64,000 nt of DNA from contig NZ_BMFU01000004.1 in the NCBI RefSeq assembly GCF_014639235.1, positions 489,222 through 553,221 of the forward strand, in the 5' to 3' direction. This stretch comes from Paenibacillus silvae (lineage in GTDB: Bacteria; Bacillota; Bacilli; Paenibacillales; Paenibacillaceae). Of the stretch, positions 54,796 through 63,524 are shown in pieces; within the stretch, counting starts at the first letter, position 1, and each line of letters starts with the position of its first letter. Both the position numbers and the translations under genes were made by a program. Under the pieces are notes generated by a model. The model saw only the letters and a program-made list of their open reading frames with translations, ran no database searches and was not told the origin of the DNA.

Positions 54796-54864
54796 TGGAA
54801 CGAAGTCATGATCTTAGGCCGGGCAGTGCACTTTGGATGAAAAGCAGATATTTCGGGGTATACC

Positions 54865-54916
54865 AAAAACCCGTTCTGACAGTATGCTTGAAGGCTGCTG
54901 CGCAGAGCGGGTTTGT
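54865..54916. terminator. Hairpin between convergent 54235 gene and the ABC operon
   Basis: AAACCCGTTCTG pairs with CAGAGCGGGTTT (one G-T pair) over a 24-base loop. The U-run is short. It could end transcripts from both sides. Confidence 0.5.
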
Positions 54917-54953
54917 TGTATTTATTCAAATGTATATGTGCAGGCAGGGGAGG

Positions 54954-57047
54954 TTAAGCCTTCCCACCTGCGAGCGATGCCGAAGCTGTACCGAAGGCGT
55001 TCACGGAATGAGCCGAGTCGTCAATGACGGCTTCCCCTTGAGCACCTTGCTGCAACTGATACATCCGGTAATATCGGCCTTTGAGCTCCATCAGTTCATG
55101 ATGTGCACCTTGCTCCACAATTTTGCCGCGATGCAGGACTAGAATTTGATCCGCGGAGCGAATGGTTGATAGACGGTGAGCGATGATGAAGGTGGTACGT
55201 CCTTTTTTCAGGACCTCCAATGCGTTCTGAATCAATGCTTCTGTCTCCGTATCAATGTTGGCGGTGGCTTCATCCAGAATAAGAATCGCCGGATCAAAGG
55301 CCAGTGCGCGGGCAAACGAGATCAGCTGCCGTTGTCCGGCAGATAACGTTGCGCCTTTCTCGACAACCGGCTCGTCAAAGCCCTGCGGCAGATGAGCCAG
55401 AATTCGTTCAGCACCCACATCACGCAGCGCCTGCTCAATGCGTTCACGAGAGATCTTTTCATCGCCTAGACTGACATTGGAAGCGATCGTGCCTGTGAAT
55501 AGATACGGGTCCTGCAGCACTATGCCCATATGCTCCCGAATCCACTGTTTCGGCAGTTCCTTGACATTTTGTCCGTCAATCGTAATCTTGCCTTTTTGCG
55601 GATCATAGAACCGGAAGAGCAGGTTGATGATAGAGCTTTTGCCTGAACCGGTATGACCGACCAGAGCCACTGTCTGCCCTTGCGATGCCTTGAACGAAAT
55701 GTTGTTCAGCACATAGTCTTTTTTATAAGCAAACGATACATCGTCAAACACGACATCACCTTTATATCTTGGCATCGAGCCATCCGTCACGGGTTCTCCC
55801 TTTTCGTCCATCAGCTCGAATACACGTCCGGCAGAGACCAGAGAGGAATCCAGATTCGCAAGCTGGTTCACCATGCCGATAATCGGCTGGAACAACCGAC
55901 CGAGAACATCAACAAAGGCATAGAGTACACCAAGTGAGATGATGCTTGTGCCCGTAATGGCACCTGTCCCGAAGTACCACAGAACAACCGCAAAGGCAAT
56001 ATTCCGAAGCACGTTAACGAGATTATGGGAGGTAAAGGCGTTCAGGTTGAGCATTTTGTTCTGATGTTTCATATAATCTGCATTCAGCTCTTCGAATTCC
56101 TGGCGGGTTTGCTTCTGGCGCCGGAAGACACGAATGATGGACATGCCCTGAATGGATTCGTTAATGATGGCATTGATCTCACTCAGTCGTGAGCGAATGA
56201 TCGTGTTATATCGAGTAGCAAATTTGCGATAGAGCACAATCCATGCAATAAGCATCGGCACAACAAACAGCGATATTAGACCGAGGCGAACATCGAGCAG
56301 GAACAGAGCGATATATACCCCTGTAATTGTAATGATGCCTGAGAAAAAGTTGGATAACACGGCGACAAAAAGATCTTTGACCGCCTCGGTATCATTTGTA
56401 ACCCGGGATACGACCTTACCTGCCGGCAGATTGTCAAAAAAGTTCACTGGCAGCCGCTGAATGTGTGCGTACACATCATTGCGAAGCCGCTGGATGACCT
56501 TGTTGGCAGAGGATTGCAGCCAGAAGGTTTTACCAAACTCCATAATAATGGAGATCACAAGAAAGATCAGGTAATACACAATCAATTGATAGATGCCCGG
56601 CATCTCGGGTTTGTAAAAACTAAACAGTTCACCAGCGGACAGCGGAGCAGCCGCGTATTTCCCAACGACTTCACCTGAGCGAGTCACGGTTAACGTTCCG
56701 TCTGCATAGGTGCGGTCGCCGTCAGGAGAGCTGACAGGCTCGTTTACAAAATAAAAGCTTTTGCCGGCTTGCAGCACCCGCACCTCGGCTCCTTTGGTTT
56801 CGTCTGATGCAAACAAACCTTCACGTTTATAAAGTTTTCCTTGATAGACCGCAGCATCCTTGGAAGAAGCGGTCTCATAGAATGGCTGCTCGATGGCGAG
56901 CAGATGATTATCAATCATGGATTTGGCGATAAAGGGGCCGGCAAGTTCTGCCGCAACACCAATCGTCAGCATGATCAAGGCAGCGATAAATGTGCCTTTG
57001 GCTTTCAAGGCATACTGAAGCAGCCTTTTACCTGTATTAGACTTCAA
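54954..57047 (-). CDS. bmrD: BmrD-like subunit of heterodimeric ABC multidrug exporter (YheH type)
   Basis: A 697-residue half-transporter. Six membrane helices, with a large inserted outer loop of about 100 residues between helices 1 and 2 (about 50-150), as in BmrD/YheH. Walker A GHTGSGKSS; signature degenerate (LSAGQRQ); Walker B LILDEA with the catalytic Glu. It therefore supplies the Glu of the one working ATP site. TTG 57047 follows AGGAGGTCAACGCA. It starts 12 bases after the partner gene. Confidence 0.9.
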   Translation of the reverse strand: MKSNTGKRLLQYALKAKGTFIAALIMLTIGVAAELAGPFIAKSMIDNHLLAIEQPFYETASSKDAAVYQGKLYKREGLFASDETKGAEVRVLQAGKSFYFVNEPVSSPDGDRTYADGTLTVTRSGEVVGKYAAAPLSAGELFSFYKPEMPGIYQLIVYYLIFLVISIIMEFGKTFWLQSSANKVIQRLRNDVYAHIQRLPVNFFDNLPAGKVVSRVTNDTEAVKDLFVAVLSNFFSGIITITGVYIALFLLDVRLGLISLFVVPMLIAWIVLYRKFATRYNTIIRSRLSEINAIINESIQGMSIIRVFRRQKQTRQEFEELNADYMKHQNKMLNLNAFTSHNLVNVLRNIAFAVVLWYFGTGAITGTSIISLGVLYAFVDVLGRLFQPIIGMVNQLANLDSSLVSAGRVFELMDEKGEPVTDGSMPRYKGDVVFDDVSFAYKKDYVLNNISFKASQGQTVALVGHTGSGKSSIINLLFRFYDPQKGKITIDGQNVKELPKQWIREHMGIVLQDPYLFTGTIASNVSLGDEKISRERIEQALRDVGAERILAHLPQGFDEPVVEKGATLSAGQRQLISFARALAFDPAILILDEATANIDTETEALIQNALEVLKKGRTTFIIAHRLSTIRSADQILVLHRGKIVEQGAHHELMELKGRYYRMYQLQQGAQGEAVIDDSAHSVNAFGTASASLAGGKA

Positions 57048-57059
57048 TGCGTTGACCTC

Positions 57060-58805
57060 CTACGTGGACAGATTGGACTCCACCTGTTGCCGTTCATATT
57101 GTTCACGGTACCAGCCGTTCTTGGCGAGCAGTTCCTGGTGAGTGCCTTCTTCCGTAATTTTCCCGTGCTCCAGCACGATGATCCGATCGGCATGTTCTAT
57201 GGCGGACAGGCGGTGAGTCGAGATCAGCGTTGTTTTACCCGCACGTTTGCTGCGAATATTTTCAATGATTTTGGCTTCTGTTCGTGCATCAACCGCGGAC
57301 AGGGCATCGTCTAGAATCAGAATGTCCGGATCAGCAATAAAGGCTCGTGCCAGAGATACCCGTTGTTTCTGTCCGCCTGACAAGGCAATGCCTTTCTCGC
57401 CTACAAGGGTATCGAGGCCGTCAGACAGTGTGCCAAGATCACCGTCAAAGGCAGCGGTACGAATGGCCTCCATAATGACGTCATCCGAAGCGTCCGGTTT
57501 ACCAAACTGAATGTTCTGGCGAACAGATTTGGAGAACAGAATTTGCTCTTGCGGTACGTATCCAATCCAGCTGTGCAGATCATCTTTGGCAATATCCTCA
57601 ATGGAGTGTCCCGAAATGCTGAGTGTGCCTGAACCGGTCGGATATTCATGCAGCAGCTGCTTCAGAAGTGTGGATTTACCACTTCCTGTACGTCCTACAA
57701 CGCCAAGTGTCTGCCCGCGCTGGAGCGCAACGTTGATATGGCTGAGATTATCCACGGTTGAGCTTGGATAGCGGAATGTCACATCTTTCATCACAATTTC
57801 ATTCGGCTTCGTAATATGAACAGGCTGTTCGCGATCCTGCACAGCGGGTTCAACCGACAAGGTTTCATTCACCCGATCCAGGGAAGCGCTGCCGCGCTGC
57901 ATCAGATTAATTAATTCGCCAATGGCAAACATCGGCCAGATCATCATCCCCAGGTACATGTTGAACGATACGAGATCCCCCAGGGTAATTTCATTATGAA
58001 AGACAAGATAAATGCCGTAGGCAAGTGCGATGACATAACTGAGTCCTACGAATAACCGAATCGTCGGCTCGAACAGCGCATCCATACGGGCAACCGCCAG
58101 ATTTTTGCGATAAACATCTTCCGTCACATCCGCAAAGCGTTTCTCGTCCAGTCGCTCCTGAACGTACGCGCGTACAACGCGGATGCCAGCAATCGATTCG
58201 AGCACCTGATCGTTCATGTCGCCGAAAGCATCCTGTGCCAGTGTATAACGCTGATGCACGGCTTTACCGTAGATCATCATGGCAATCGCGATAAAAGGCA
58301 AGGGGAGGATGGCGGCCAAAGTCAGTTTCCAGCTGACCAGGAAACCCATGGCGAACAGCACAGTAAGCAGAAATGCTGTCGAGTCTGTCAGGGTAAGCAT
58401 ACCGAAGCCTGCGGTCGTTGCAATGGAACGAAGATCGTTGGTGGCGCGAGCCATCAGATCCCCGGTTCTGTTTTTTTCGAAAAAGGGAGGTGTCATCCGC
58501 AGCAAATGGTCCATAAAGCGGGAGCGCAGCAGGCGCTCAACCAGGTTGGCTCCGCCAAACAGTTTGTGCATCCATATGTACGTTGTCAGATAGATCAGGA
58601 TAACCGTCCCGAGAATCAGCAGAATGTAACGGGTTAATGAAGCGCTTGTAATGGAGCCGCGCACGATTTCATCGATGGCGTTCCCTAACAGGCGCGGGGG
58701 CAGTAGTTCGGCAATGCCCACCAAAATGAGCAAAATGACACCAATCAGGTATCTTTTGCGTTCCAGCCGGAAGAACCAGGCCAGGTTTTTAAGTACAGAG
58801 AACAA
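57060..58805 (-). CDS. bmrC: BmrC-like subunit of heterodimeric ABC multidrug exporter (YheI type)
   Basis: A 581-residue half-transporter with six membrane helices and an ABC domain. Walker A GRTGSGKST; signature canonical (LSGGQKQR); Walker B LILDDA, with Asp in place of the catalytic Glu. This is the degenerate-site pattern of heterodimeric exporters such as BmrCD, complementing the partner. TTG 58805 on the minus strand follows GGAAGGG. The transcript carries a long leader with a terminator and a small reading frame. Confidence 0.9.
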   Translation of the reverse strand: MFSVLKNLAWFFRLERKRYLIGVILLILVGIAELLPPRLLGNAIDEIVRGSITSASLTRYILLILGTVILIYLTTYIWMHKLFGGANLVERLLRSRFMDHLLRMTPPFFEKNRTGDLMARATNDLRSIATTAGFGMLTLTDSTAFLLTVLFAMGFLVSWKLTLAAILPLPFIAIAMMIYGKAVHQRYTLAQDAFGDMNDQVLESIAGIRVVRAYVQERLDEKRFADVTEDVYRKNLAVARMDALFEPTIRLFVGLSYVIALAYGIYLVFHNEITLGDLVSFNMYLGMMIWPMFAIGELINLMQRGSASLDRVNETLSVEPAVQDREQPVHITKPNEIVMKDVTFRYPSSTVDNLSHINVALQRGQTLGVVGRTGSGKSTLLKQLLHEYPTGSGTLSISGHSIEDIAKDDLHSWIGYVPQEQILFSKSVRQNIQFGKPDASDDVIMEAIRTAAFDGDLGTLSDGLDTLVGEKGIALSGGQKQRVSLARAFIADPDILILDDALSAVDARTEAKIIENIRSKRAGKTTLISTHRLSAIEHADRIIVLEHGKITEEGTHQELLAKNGWYREQYERQQVESNLST

Positions 58806-58903
58806 GTGTTATCCCTTCCTTTCGTTATCCAAGAAATGCAGTCTTCGTTCAAAATAACAGTTGAAATCTGTTGCAATGCACGTTTATCTCACTTTTAACC
58901 CAC

Positions 58904-58937
58904 AAAAAAAGACACACCGCACGCAGGCGGTATGTCT
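58904..58937 (-). terminator. Attenuator terminator in the bmrCD leader
   Basis: On the minus strand AGACATACCGC pairs with GCGGTGTGTCT (one G-U pair) over a six-base loop and is followed by seven U. It lies between the promoter and bmrC, so it must be passed for bmrCD to be expressed. Confidence 0.85.
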
Positions 58938-59046
58938 TGATTTCTTCATACGGCAGCATGACTCCGAGAGCAGAGCCACCGCCGTACATAAGATTATAAT
59001 GAGCAAACTTCACAAGGGTCTTGAAAAAGACACCTGAAGTGCTGTC

Positions 59047-59127
59047 TTATGAACGAAATAATGATTTCGGGGATACTCCGGTATTTAATTGTGTGTGAAT
59101 ATGAACCAGCTTATGTCTGTTAAACAC
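59047..59127 (-). CDS. Short leader peptide (uORF) of the bmrCD operon
   Basis: A 26-residue reading frame, GTG to TAA, beginning MFNRHKLVHIHTQ, with AAAGGGTG eight bases upstream on the minus strand. It is in the leader between the promoter and the attenuator terminator. In B. subtilis bmrCD is preceded by the leader peptide gene bmrB and is induced by ribosome-targeting drugs through ribosome-mediated attenuation. The length here differs (BmrB is about twice as long), so homology is by position and layout. Confidence 0.65.
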   Translation of the reverse strand: MFNRHKLVHIHTQLNTGVSPKSLFRS

Positions 59128-59184
59128 CGTAATCACCCTTTCTTGTTAATGGAAATTAATGCAATGTAGACCTCGTATGTTTGC

Positions 59185-59214
59185 ATCTTACCACCGCGTT
59201 TTACGATCTGTCAA
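59185..59214 (-). promoter_or_regulatory. Promoter of the bmrCD leader
   Basis: On the minus strand TTGACA (59214-59209), 18 bases, TAAGAT (59190-59185). Leader length to bmrC is about 370 bases. Confidence 0.75.
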
Positions 59215-59257
59215 ACATTTTTCACAAGATAATATGCCTGTGTATGATTTACAGGGT

Positions 59258-59286
59258 TTGTGTTCAGGACGCTCTAGCGATATGAT
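59258..59286 (+). promoter_or_regulatory. Promoter of the HesB-like gene
   Basis: TTGTGT (59258-59263), 17 bases, TATGAT (59281-59286); divergent from the bmrCD promoter. Confidence 0.5.
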
Positions 59287-59319
59287 GTAACATATATATA
59301 CAGAAGGAGCTGACAGCAT

Positions 59320-59619
59320 ATGAGTACCATACATGTATCCGAACAAGCTGCTCGTTGGTACAAAGAAGAATTGAACCTGAATGAAGGAGACAGCATCCGC
59401 TTCTTTGCAAGATACAGCTCTGGCGGAGGTCTTCACCCGGGATTTTCGCTCGGAATTGCCGTGGAAAAGCCAAAACATCCTGCCGAACAGACGGAAGTAT
59501 CCGGCATTCAGTTTTTTATGGAGGATCACGATTACTGGTACCTGAAGGGGCATCAGCTGCATGTTGATGTCGTCGATGAAGGTCATGACATTGAATACCG
59601 TTACACAGAAGTGCAGTAG
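59320..59619 (+). CDS. HesB-like (YneR-type) protein
   Basis: A 99-residue protein of the HesB/IscA-like fold. The opening HVSEQAARWYKEELNL, the RFFARYSSGGGLHPGFSLG segment and FFMEDHDYWYL resemble the HesB/YneR group. It has no Cys at all, so it cannot hold an Fe-S cluster as IscA does. Function unknown. ATG 59320 follows GAAGGAG. Confidence 0.85.
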   Translation: MSTIHVSEQAARWYKEELNLNEGDSIRFFARYSSGGGLHPGFSLGIAVEKPKHPAEQTEVSGIQFFMEDHDYWYLKGHQLHVDVVDEGHDIEYRYTEVQ

Positions 59620-59640
59620 AAACATATAACAGTTCAAACA

Positions 59641-59802
59641 CTAGGCGTGTCTGAACACTCTGAAGAAAGCCGATTTGGCCGAATTTTCGTTCCAAGCCAG
59701 AAATTTTCCCGCAGGTGTTAAGGGCATGTCAAGGGAAAGTGACGTAGCAGGGAGCGAAAAGGGGTAAAAGATGCACTTTAGTAGGTTTCAAGACACGCCC
59801 TA
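59641..59802. mobile_element. MITE-like element with terminal inverted repeats
   Basis: A 156-base stretch (59644-59799) begins GGCGTGTCT-GAA and ends with the reverse complement, TTC-A-AGACACGCC. It is flanked on both sides by CTA (59641-59643 and 59800-59802), consistent with a target-site duplication. No reading frame. The short CTA duplication is like that of IS5-group elements (inference). Confidence 0.65.
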
Positions 59803-59810
59803 AACAACAC

Positions 59811-59970
59811 AGAGCAAGAAACCAAGGCAATCCAAAGTAATCTATAAAAATTCAAAGCAACCCGACGCAACTCGAAGGAACCCACCGTAACCCAAAGAAA
59901 TTCAACGTAACCCAACGTAACCCAACGTAACCTAAAGCAATTCAAGACAATCCAAGGCTATTCGAGGCTT
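59811..59970. repeat. Tandem decamer array, about 16 units
   Basis: A period of exactly 10 bases, consensus YYCAAVGYAA, from about 59811 to 59970 with no register slip. Central units (CCCAACGTAA) are identical; the outer ones diverge. No reading frame crosses it. Confidence 0.9.
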
Positions 59971-60003
59971 ATACATGGCTACCTCTCTTCTGGCATCAGC
60001 TAG

Positions 60004-60209
60004 ATGATTCTAACGATCTCAGGAAACGCTATTTGCATGTTTTTTAACTCTTTTGAATTCTAACGATCCGCACAGGCCTTATTTCCTGCCAATGGACTGT
60101 TTTAATGCGTTTTAGCCCATTGGCAGAGAGAATAAGGTTCCTGGGAATCGTTAGAATCGGAAACGGCTAAAAAGTGTACAATTAAGGTTTCTGGTGATCG
60201 TTAGCCGGT
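60004..60209. repeat. 205-bp imperfect palindrome with four CTAACGAT boxes
   Basis: Centred near 60106, both arms of about 90 bases match with mismatches. CTAACGAT stands at 60010 and 60060; its complement ATCGTTAG at 60147 and 60197: boxes are 50 bases apart in each arm. The inner part pairs GCCAATGG (60088) with CCATTGGC (60117). Non-coding. Confidence 0.85.
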
Positions 60210-60518
60210 GAATTACTTTGAAAGATCGACAACACCTCAGTGATTGACGTTGGACCTGAATTGGAGCAGAGTTGAGATCACAATCGAATAGAGGCTGGCA
60301 GGGTTCGAACAGGACTTGAACAGGACTTGTCGAACCGGGATCGTTTTATATTTTGCCGAAGCAGCTTGAGCAGCATTCTTTATAGCTGATGGATTTGGTT
60401 CAATCGACACAGAGTTGTTTCCGTTCCGAAACTCGTAGCCATCATACATTTTAGCCCGGACCAGGACTGTATTTCATTATGGTTGACCACCGTCTTTTAC
60501 TGGAAGGAGGGATGAGGA
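60210..60518. other. Intergenic region before the Nudix gene
   Basis: About 310 bases. A 70-codon minus-strand frame (60237-60449) has no ribosome site and was not accepted. No clear promoter seen. Confidence 0.4.
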
Positions 60519-60983
60519 GTGAATCTGCCAGCGCGAGATATAGGCCAATATATTGCCAAGCGGGCAAATATTGTAGTCAAAGCGGCTATTATGGCTGCAA
60601 ATGAACAGGGTGAGCTGCTGCTCATCCAGCATGCCGAACAAGGGCATTGGCGTCTGCCTGTTGGAGAGATGCGTCCTGGTGAGACGATTGAGGGGGCTGC
60701 ACATCGTGAGCTTTGGGAAGAAACAGGATGGACAACGGATTTCATGACCTTTAGTGCGTTATATTCTGGCCCGGAGCTGCGACAAGTGCATGCCAACGGG
60801 GATGAAGAATATGATGTTATTGCCCTGTTCCATGCCCGAATCATTCAGGATGATCTGGTGGAGGCAAGAGTGAACAGCGATGCGGGATTGAAGTTTTTCG
60901 ACCCGGCCTCACTGCCGGCTATGAATGGAATCAGTCAAACCCTGCTGGAGCGTTCAGATCTTGCAGTACAAGCGCCAGATTGA
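60519..60983 (+). CDS. Nudix hydrolase
   Basis: A 154-residue Nudix-fold hydrolase. The complete Nudix box (G-x5-E-x7-REL-x-EE-x-G, in GEMRPGETIEGAAHRELWEETG) lies at about residues 49-71, so it should cleave a nucleoside diphosphate linked to another group. The substrate cannot be told. GTG 60519 has GGAGG eight bases upstream. Confidence 0.9.
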   Translation: MNLPARDIGQYIAKRANIVVKAAIMAANEQGELLLIQHAEQGHWRLPVGEMRPGETIEGAAHRELWEETGWTTDFMTFSALYSGPELRQVHANGDEEYDVIALFHARIIQDDLVEARVNSDAGLKFFDPASLPAMNGISQTLLERSDLAVQAPD

Positions 60984-61066
60984 AAAATCTATGCTCAGAT
61001 TCAGGTTTGAGAAATTGGTCAGATCTAAGATTCTGAGATTCTAAGTTACTGAAATCTGAATATATC

Positions 61067-61110
61067 AAAGACCTCGATATCCGATGTAAAAGTGGATACC
61101 GAGGTCTTTT
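61067..61110. terminator. Terminator after the Nudix gene, possibly bidirectional
   Basis: AAAGACCTCG pairs with CGAGGTCTTT and encloses ATCC/GGAT; TT follows on the + strand. It lies between convergent genes. Confidence 0.7.
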
Positions 61111-61188
61111 GGCGTTTATCGTAACATACTCAGCTGTATGATCAGTTCATCTGCTCCGTCCTTCTGTCCAGACCTCTGTAAAGTGCAA

Positions 61189-61701
61189 TCACACTTGATC
61201 GAGCGGTTCATCGTCCATAGCAAAATCAAAATCATCAATATCAAATACCTGTACCGGAGATTCCGATTCGATAATTCGGGCGATCAATTCAACCTGATCC
61301 GTCAAAATAGGAATGCCCAGACGTTGGGAGGTGAGCAGCAGCTCTGTCTCGATGGGATCAAAGAACTCTCCAAACTGTGCAGTATCCATCGCGTTAATAA
61401 TCGTAAGGGATACCTGGTCGCCGAACAGGATTGCAGGGCTTTTGGCCCAAGGAACAGATAGCGCTCGTTCAATTTTTTTCTTGTTTAGAGGTTCCTCGAA
61501 GTACGAGATCATTTCACCGATTTTAGTTTTAACGTGCTGGTCATCTGCCGGATTATCCATCATCGGATCAGCACTGCTTTGAAATTCATATAATTCAAGG
61601 ATGGTGGTGTAAGGAACAATATATTCAACAGGCGCTGGCGGCGCAAGTAATTGACCGTAGATGGCCACCATCACGGCTTCGGTAACAAAGGGACGTGACA
61701 T
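61189..61701 (-). CDS. Conserved protein of unknown function
   Basis: A 170-residue protein beginning MSRPFVTEAVMVAIYGQLL, with no catalytic motif I can name. The C-terminus is acidic (VFDIDDFDFAMDDE). I do not recognise its family with confidence; similar proteins may be annotated in Paenibacillus under doubtful names. ATG 61701 on the minus strand has AGGAGG 11 bases upstream; the longer frame to TTG 61755 has no good site. Confidence 0.65.
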   Translation of the reverse strand: MSRPFVTEAVMVAIYGQLLAPPAPVEYIVPYTTILELYEFQSSADPMMDNPADDQHVKTKIGEMISYFEEPLNKKKIERALSVPWAKSPAILFGDQVSLTIINAMDTAQFGEFFDPIETELLLTSQRLGIPILTDQVELIARIIESESPVQVFDIDDFDFAMDDEPLDQV

Positions 61702-61875
61702 GGTTCCTGAATCCTCCTGAGGACGATAATTGTCGTTGATGAATTCATCTGACAAGGAGAAAGATGATGTTTCCTTGCATCAGATGCATGTACCTGAATT
61801 GCATGAATAGAAGTATAGCATACAACTGTGGGAAATACATCCAATCCGCAAAAGTGTACATGGTTATGCTGCGGT

Positions 61876-62331
61876 TCAGGATTTGCCGCCTAATAATATG
61901 GCCAGAATACCTGCTGCAATCAGCGGGCCGACCGGAACCCCTTTGAACAAGGCAACACCAAGAACAGTGCCAATCAGCAAGCCTGCTACAACAGTGGGCT
62001 GTGCAGTCATCAGCGAAGCACCTCGTCCGCCGAGGAAGGCAACGAGCATGCCTACGCCAATAGCGAGCAGTGATTTCCAGTGCAGGAACGATTCACCGAC
62101 GGTTTGCAGACTGATCTTACCGCTGGCAAGTGGTGCCATGACACCAATCGTCAGGATGATAATACCCACAGTGAGGCCGTACTTTTCAAGCCAAGGAAAG
62201 GCCTGATTGACATTCAGCACACGAAGCAGCAGCAAAAATACCATCGCAACAGTCACCGGGGTATTGCTGCTGATGATGCCAAGTGCCGCAAACCCAAGCA
62301 GCAGGAGGGAGGTCATGTCCATTGATTTCAT
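61876..62331 (-). CDS. DUF441 family membrane protein (UPF0756)
   Basis: A 151-residue protein with four hydrophobic helices (about 8-38, 52-72, 88-105, 110-148) and the SLLAIGVGMLVAFLGGRGASLM segment typical of the DUF441/UPF0756 family (YtwI type). Function unknown. Its ATG overlaps the stop of ypdA, so they are coupled. Confidence 0.87.
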   Translation of the reverse strand: MKSMDMTSLLLLGFAALGIISSNTPVTVAMVFLLLLRVLNVNQAFPWLEKYGLTVGIIILTIGVMAPLASGKISLQTVGESFLHWKSLLAIGVGMLVAFLGGRGASLMTAQPTVVAGLLIGTVLGVALFKGVPVGPLIAAGILAILLGGKS

Positions 62332-63353
62332 TGCTCCACGGATTGAGGGCCTGATGTGCTGTTCATATGCTCTGACTTGCTAATGATATGTTCTGCAATA
62401 TATCGCCCATGCCAGCGACCTGACTCGATAAATACTTCGTTGGCATTACGCCCGGATGCGATAACACCGCCGACGTAGATGCCTGGTACACTGCTTTCCA
62501 TCGTTTGCGGATTGTACATCGGTTTATCCATATCTTCGGACATTTCTACACCGATGGAAGTCAGCAGCTGGCGATCCGGTCTGAATCCGGTCATGGCGAG
62601 CACAAAGTCATTGTCCAGTTCGCTCTCTGAACCGTCGGCGTGTACGATGCGGATTGAATTATCCAGAATTTCATTCACTCTCGAGCCGAGATGAAGTGTA
62701 ATGCGATTTTTCTGCACCATACTTTCGAATAATGGACGAACCCAAGGTTTAATGTGGTCGGACAGACCCGTGCCTCGGTAGACCATATCGATATGTGCCC
62801 CGACCCGGACAAGCTCCATGGCAGCATCAACGGCGGAATTACTTCCACCAATAATGGCTACGCGTGTCCGAGTATACGGATGGGCTTCACGGAAGTAGTG
62901 GGTTACTTTGTCCTTCTCTTCCCCGGGAATACCGAGATAATTCGGGTGATCAAAGTAGCCTGTCGCTACAACGACATGACTACCTTGATGTACAATAGCT
63001 TCGCCGCGCCGGTTAACTGTATGTACCTCGAATGTGCCATCTTCTTTGCGCTGAATCTCACGGGCTTCCTCATAATTATGAACGCGCAGGCCGAAATGTT
63101 CGGCGACTTTGCGATAATAGGCAAGTGCTTCATAACGAAACGGCTTGTCATTCGGACTGCTGAACGGCACGTTCCCGATCTCGAGCAGCTCGGCTGTACT
63201 GAAAAACTGCATATGGGTTGGATAGAGATAGATGGACTGTACGATATTATGTTTCTCAATGATAACCGCTGACAATCCTACCCGTTCACACTCAATTGCC
63301 GCGGACAGACCGCATGGGCCTCCGCCAATAATAATGACATCTTCCATGTTCAT
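62328..63353 (-). CDS. ypdA: YpdA-type bacillithiol disulfide reductase
   Basis: A 341-residue FAD/NAD(P)H-dependent oxidoreductase. FAD-binding GGGPCGLSAA near residue 10 carries the conserved Cys (about residue 14) of YpdA, and NADPH-binding GGSNSAVDAA lies near 168; MTGFRPD and GGVIASGRNANEVFIESGR close it. YpdA reduces bacillithiol disulfide in Bacilli. Two near starts (ATG 63353 and 63347) share the AAGGAGG site. Divergent from the ArsR gene. Confidence 0.93.
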   Translation of the reverse strand: MNMEDVIIIGGGPCGLSAAIECERVGLSAVIIEKHNIVQSIYLYPTHMQFFSTAELLEIGNVPFSSPNDKPFRYEALAYYRKVAEHFGLRVHNYEEAREIQRKEDGTFEVHTVNRRGEAIVHQGSHVVVATGYFDHPNYLGIPGEEKDKVTHYFREAHPYTRTRVAIIGGSNSAVDAAMELVRVGAHIDMVYRGTGLSDHIKPWVRPLFESMVQKNRITLHLGSRVNEILDNSIRIVHADGSESELDNDFVLAMTGFRPDRQLLTSIGVEMSEDMDKPMYNPQTMESSVPGIYVGGVIASGRNANEVFIESGRWHGRYIAEHIISKSEHMNSTSGPQSVEQ

Positions 63354-63454
63354 AATCCTCCTTCATTGCAAGCAATATAATCCTACCGTAAATAACACTT
63401 CAATGCCAGTTTTCACGCAGGAGTACGAATAGAAAAATCAAAAAAACGATAAGA

Positions 63455-63505
63455 TTGACTTCCCTAAAACAATAGACTAATATCAAATTAGATGATCATC
63501 TAATT
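63455..63505 (+). promoter_or_regulatory. Promoter and palindromic operator of the ArsR-type gene
   Basis: TTGACT (63455-63460), 17 bases, TAATAT (63478-63483), then a perfect 20-base palindrome (63486-63505) reading AATTAGATGA and its complement, placed over the expected transcript start. Confidence 0.8.
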
Positions 63506-63524
63506 AATAGAGGGGTGCATAACG

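Noticed and set aside
54795..55142. 115-codon + strand frame after the HEPN-like gene
   Set aside because: Runs antisense into bmrD and through a hairpin, without a ribosome site.
59811..59970. Possible CRISPR or protein-coding repeat
   Set aside because: The unit is 10 bases with no spacers, and no long frame crosses it.
60237..60449. 70-codon minus-strand frame
   Set aside because: No Shine-Dalgarno site, no recognisable motif, next to a palindrome; likely chance.
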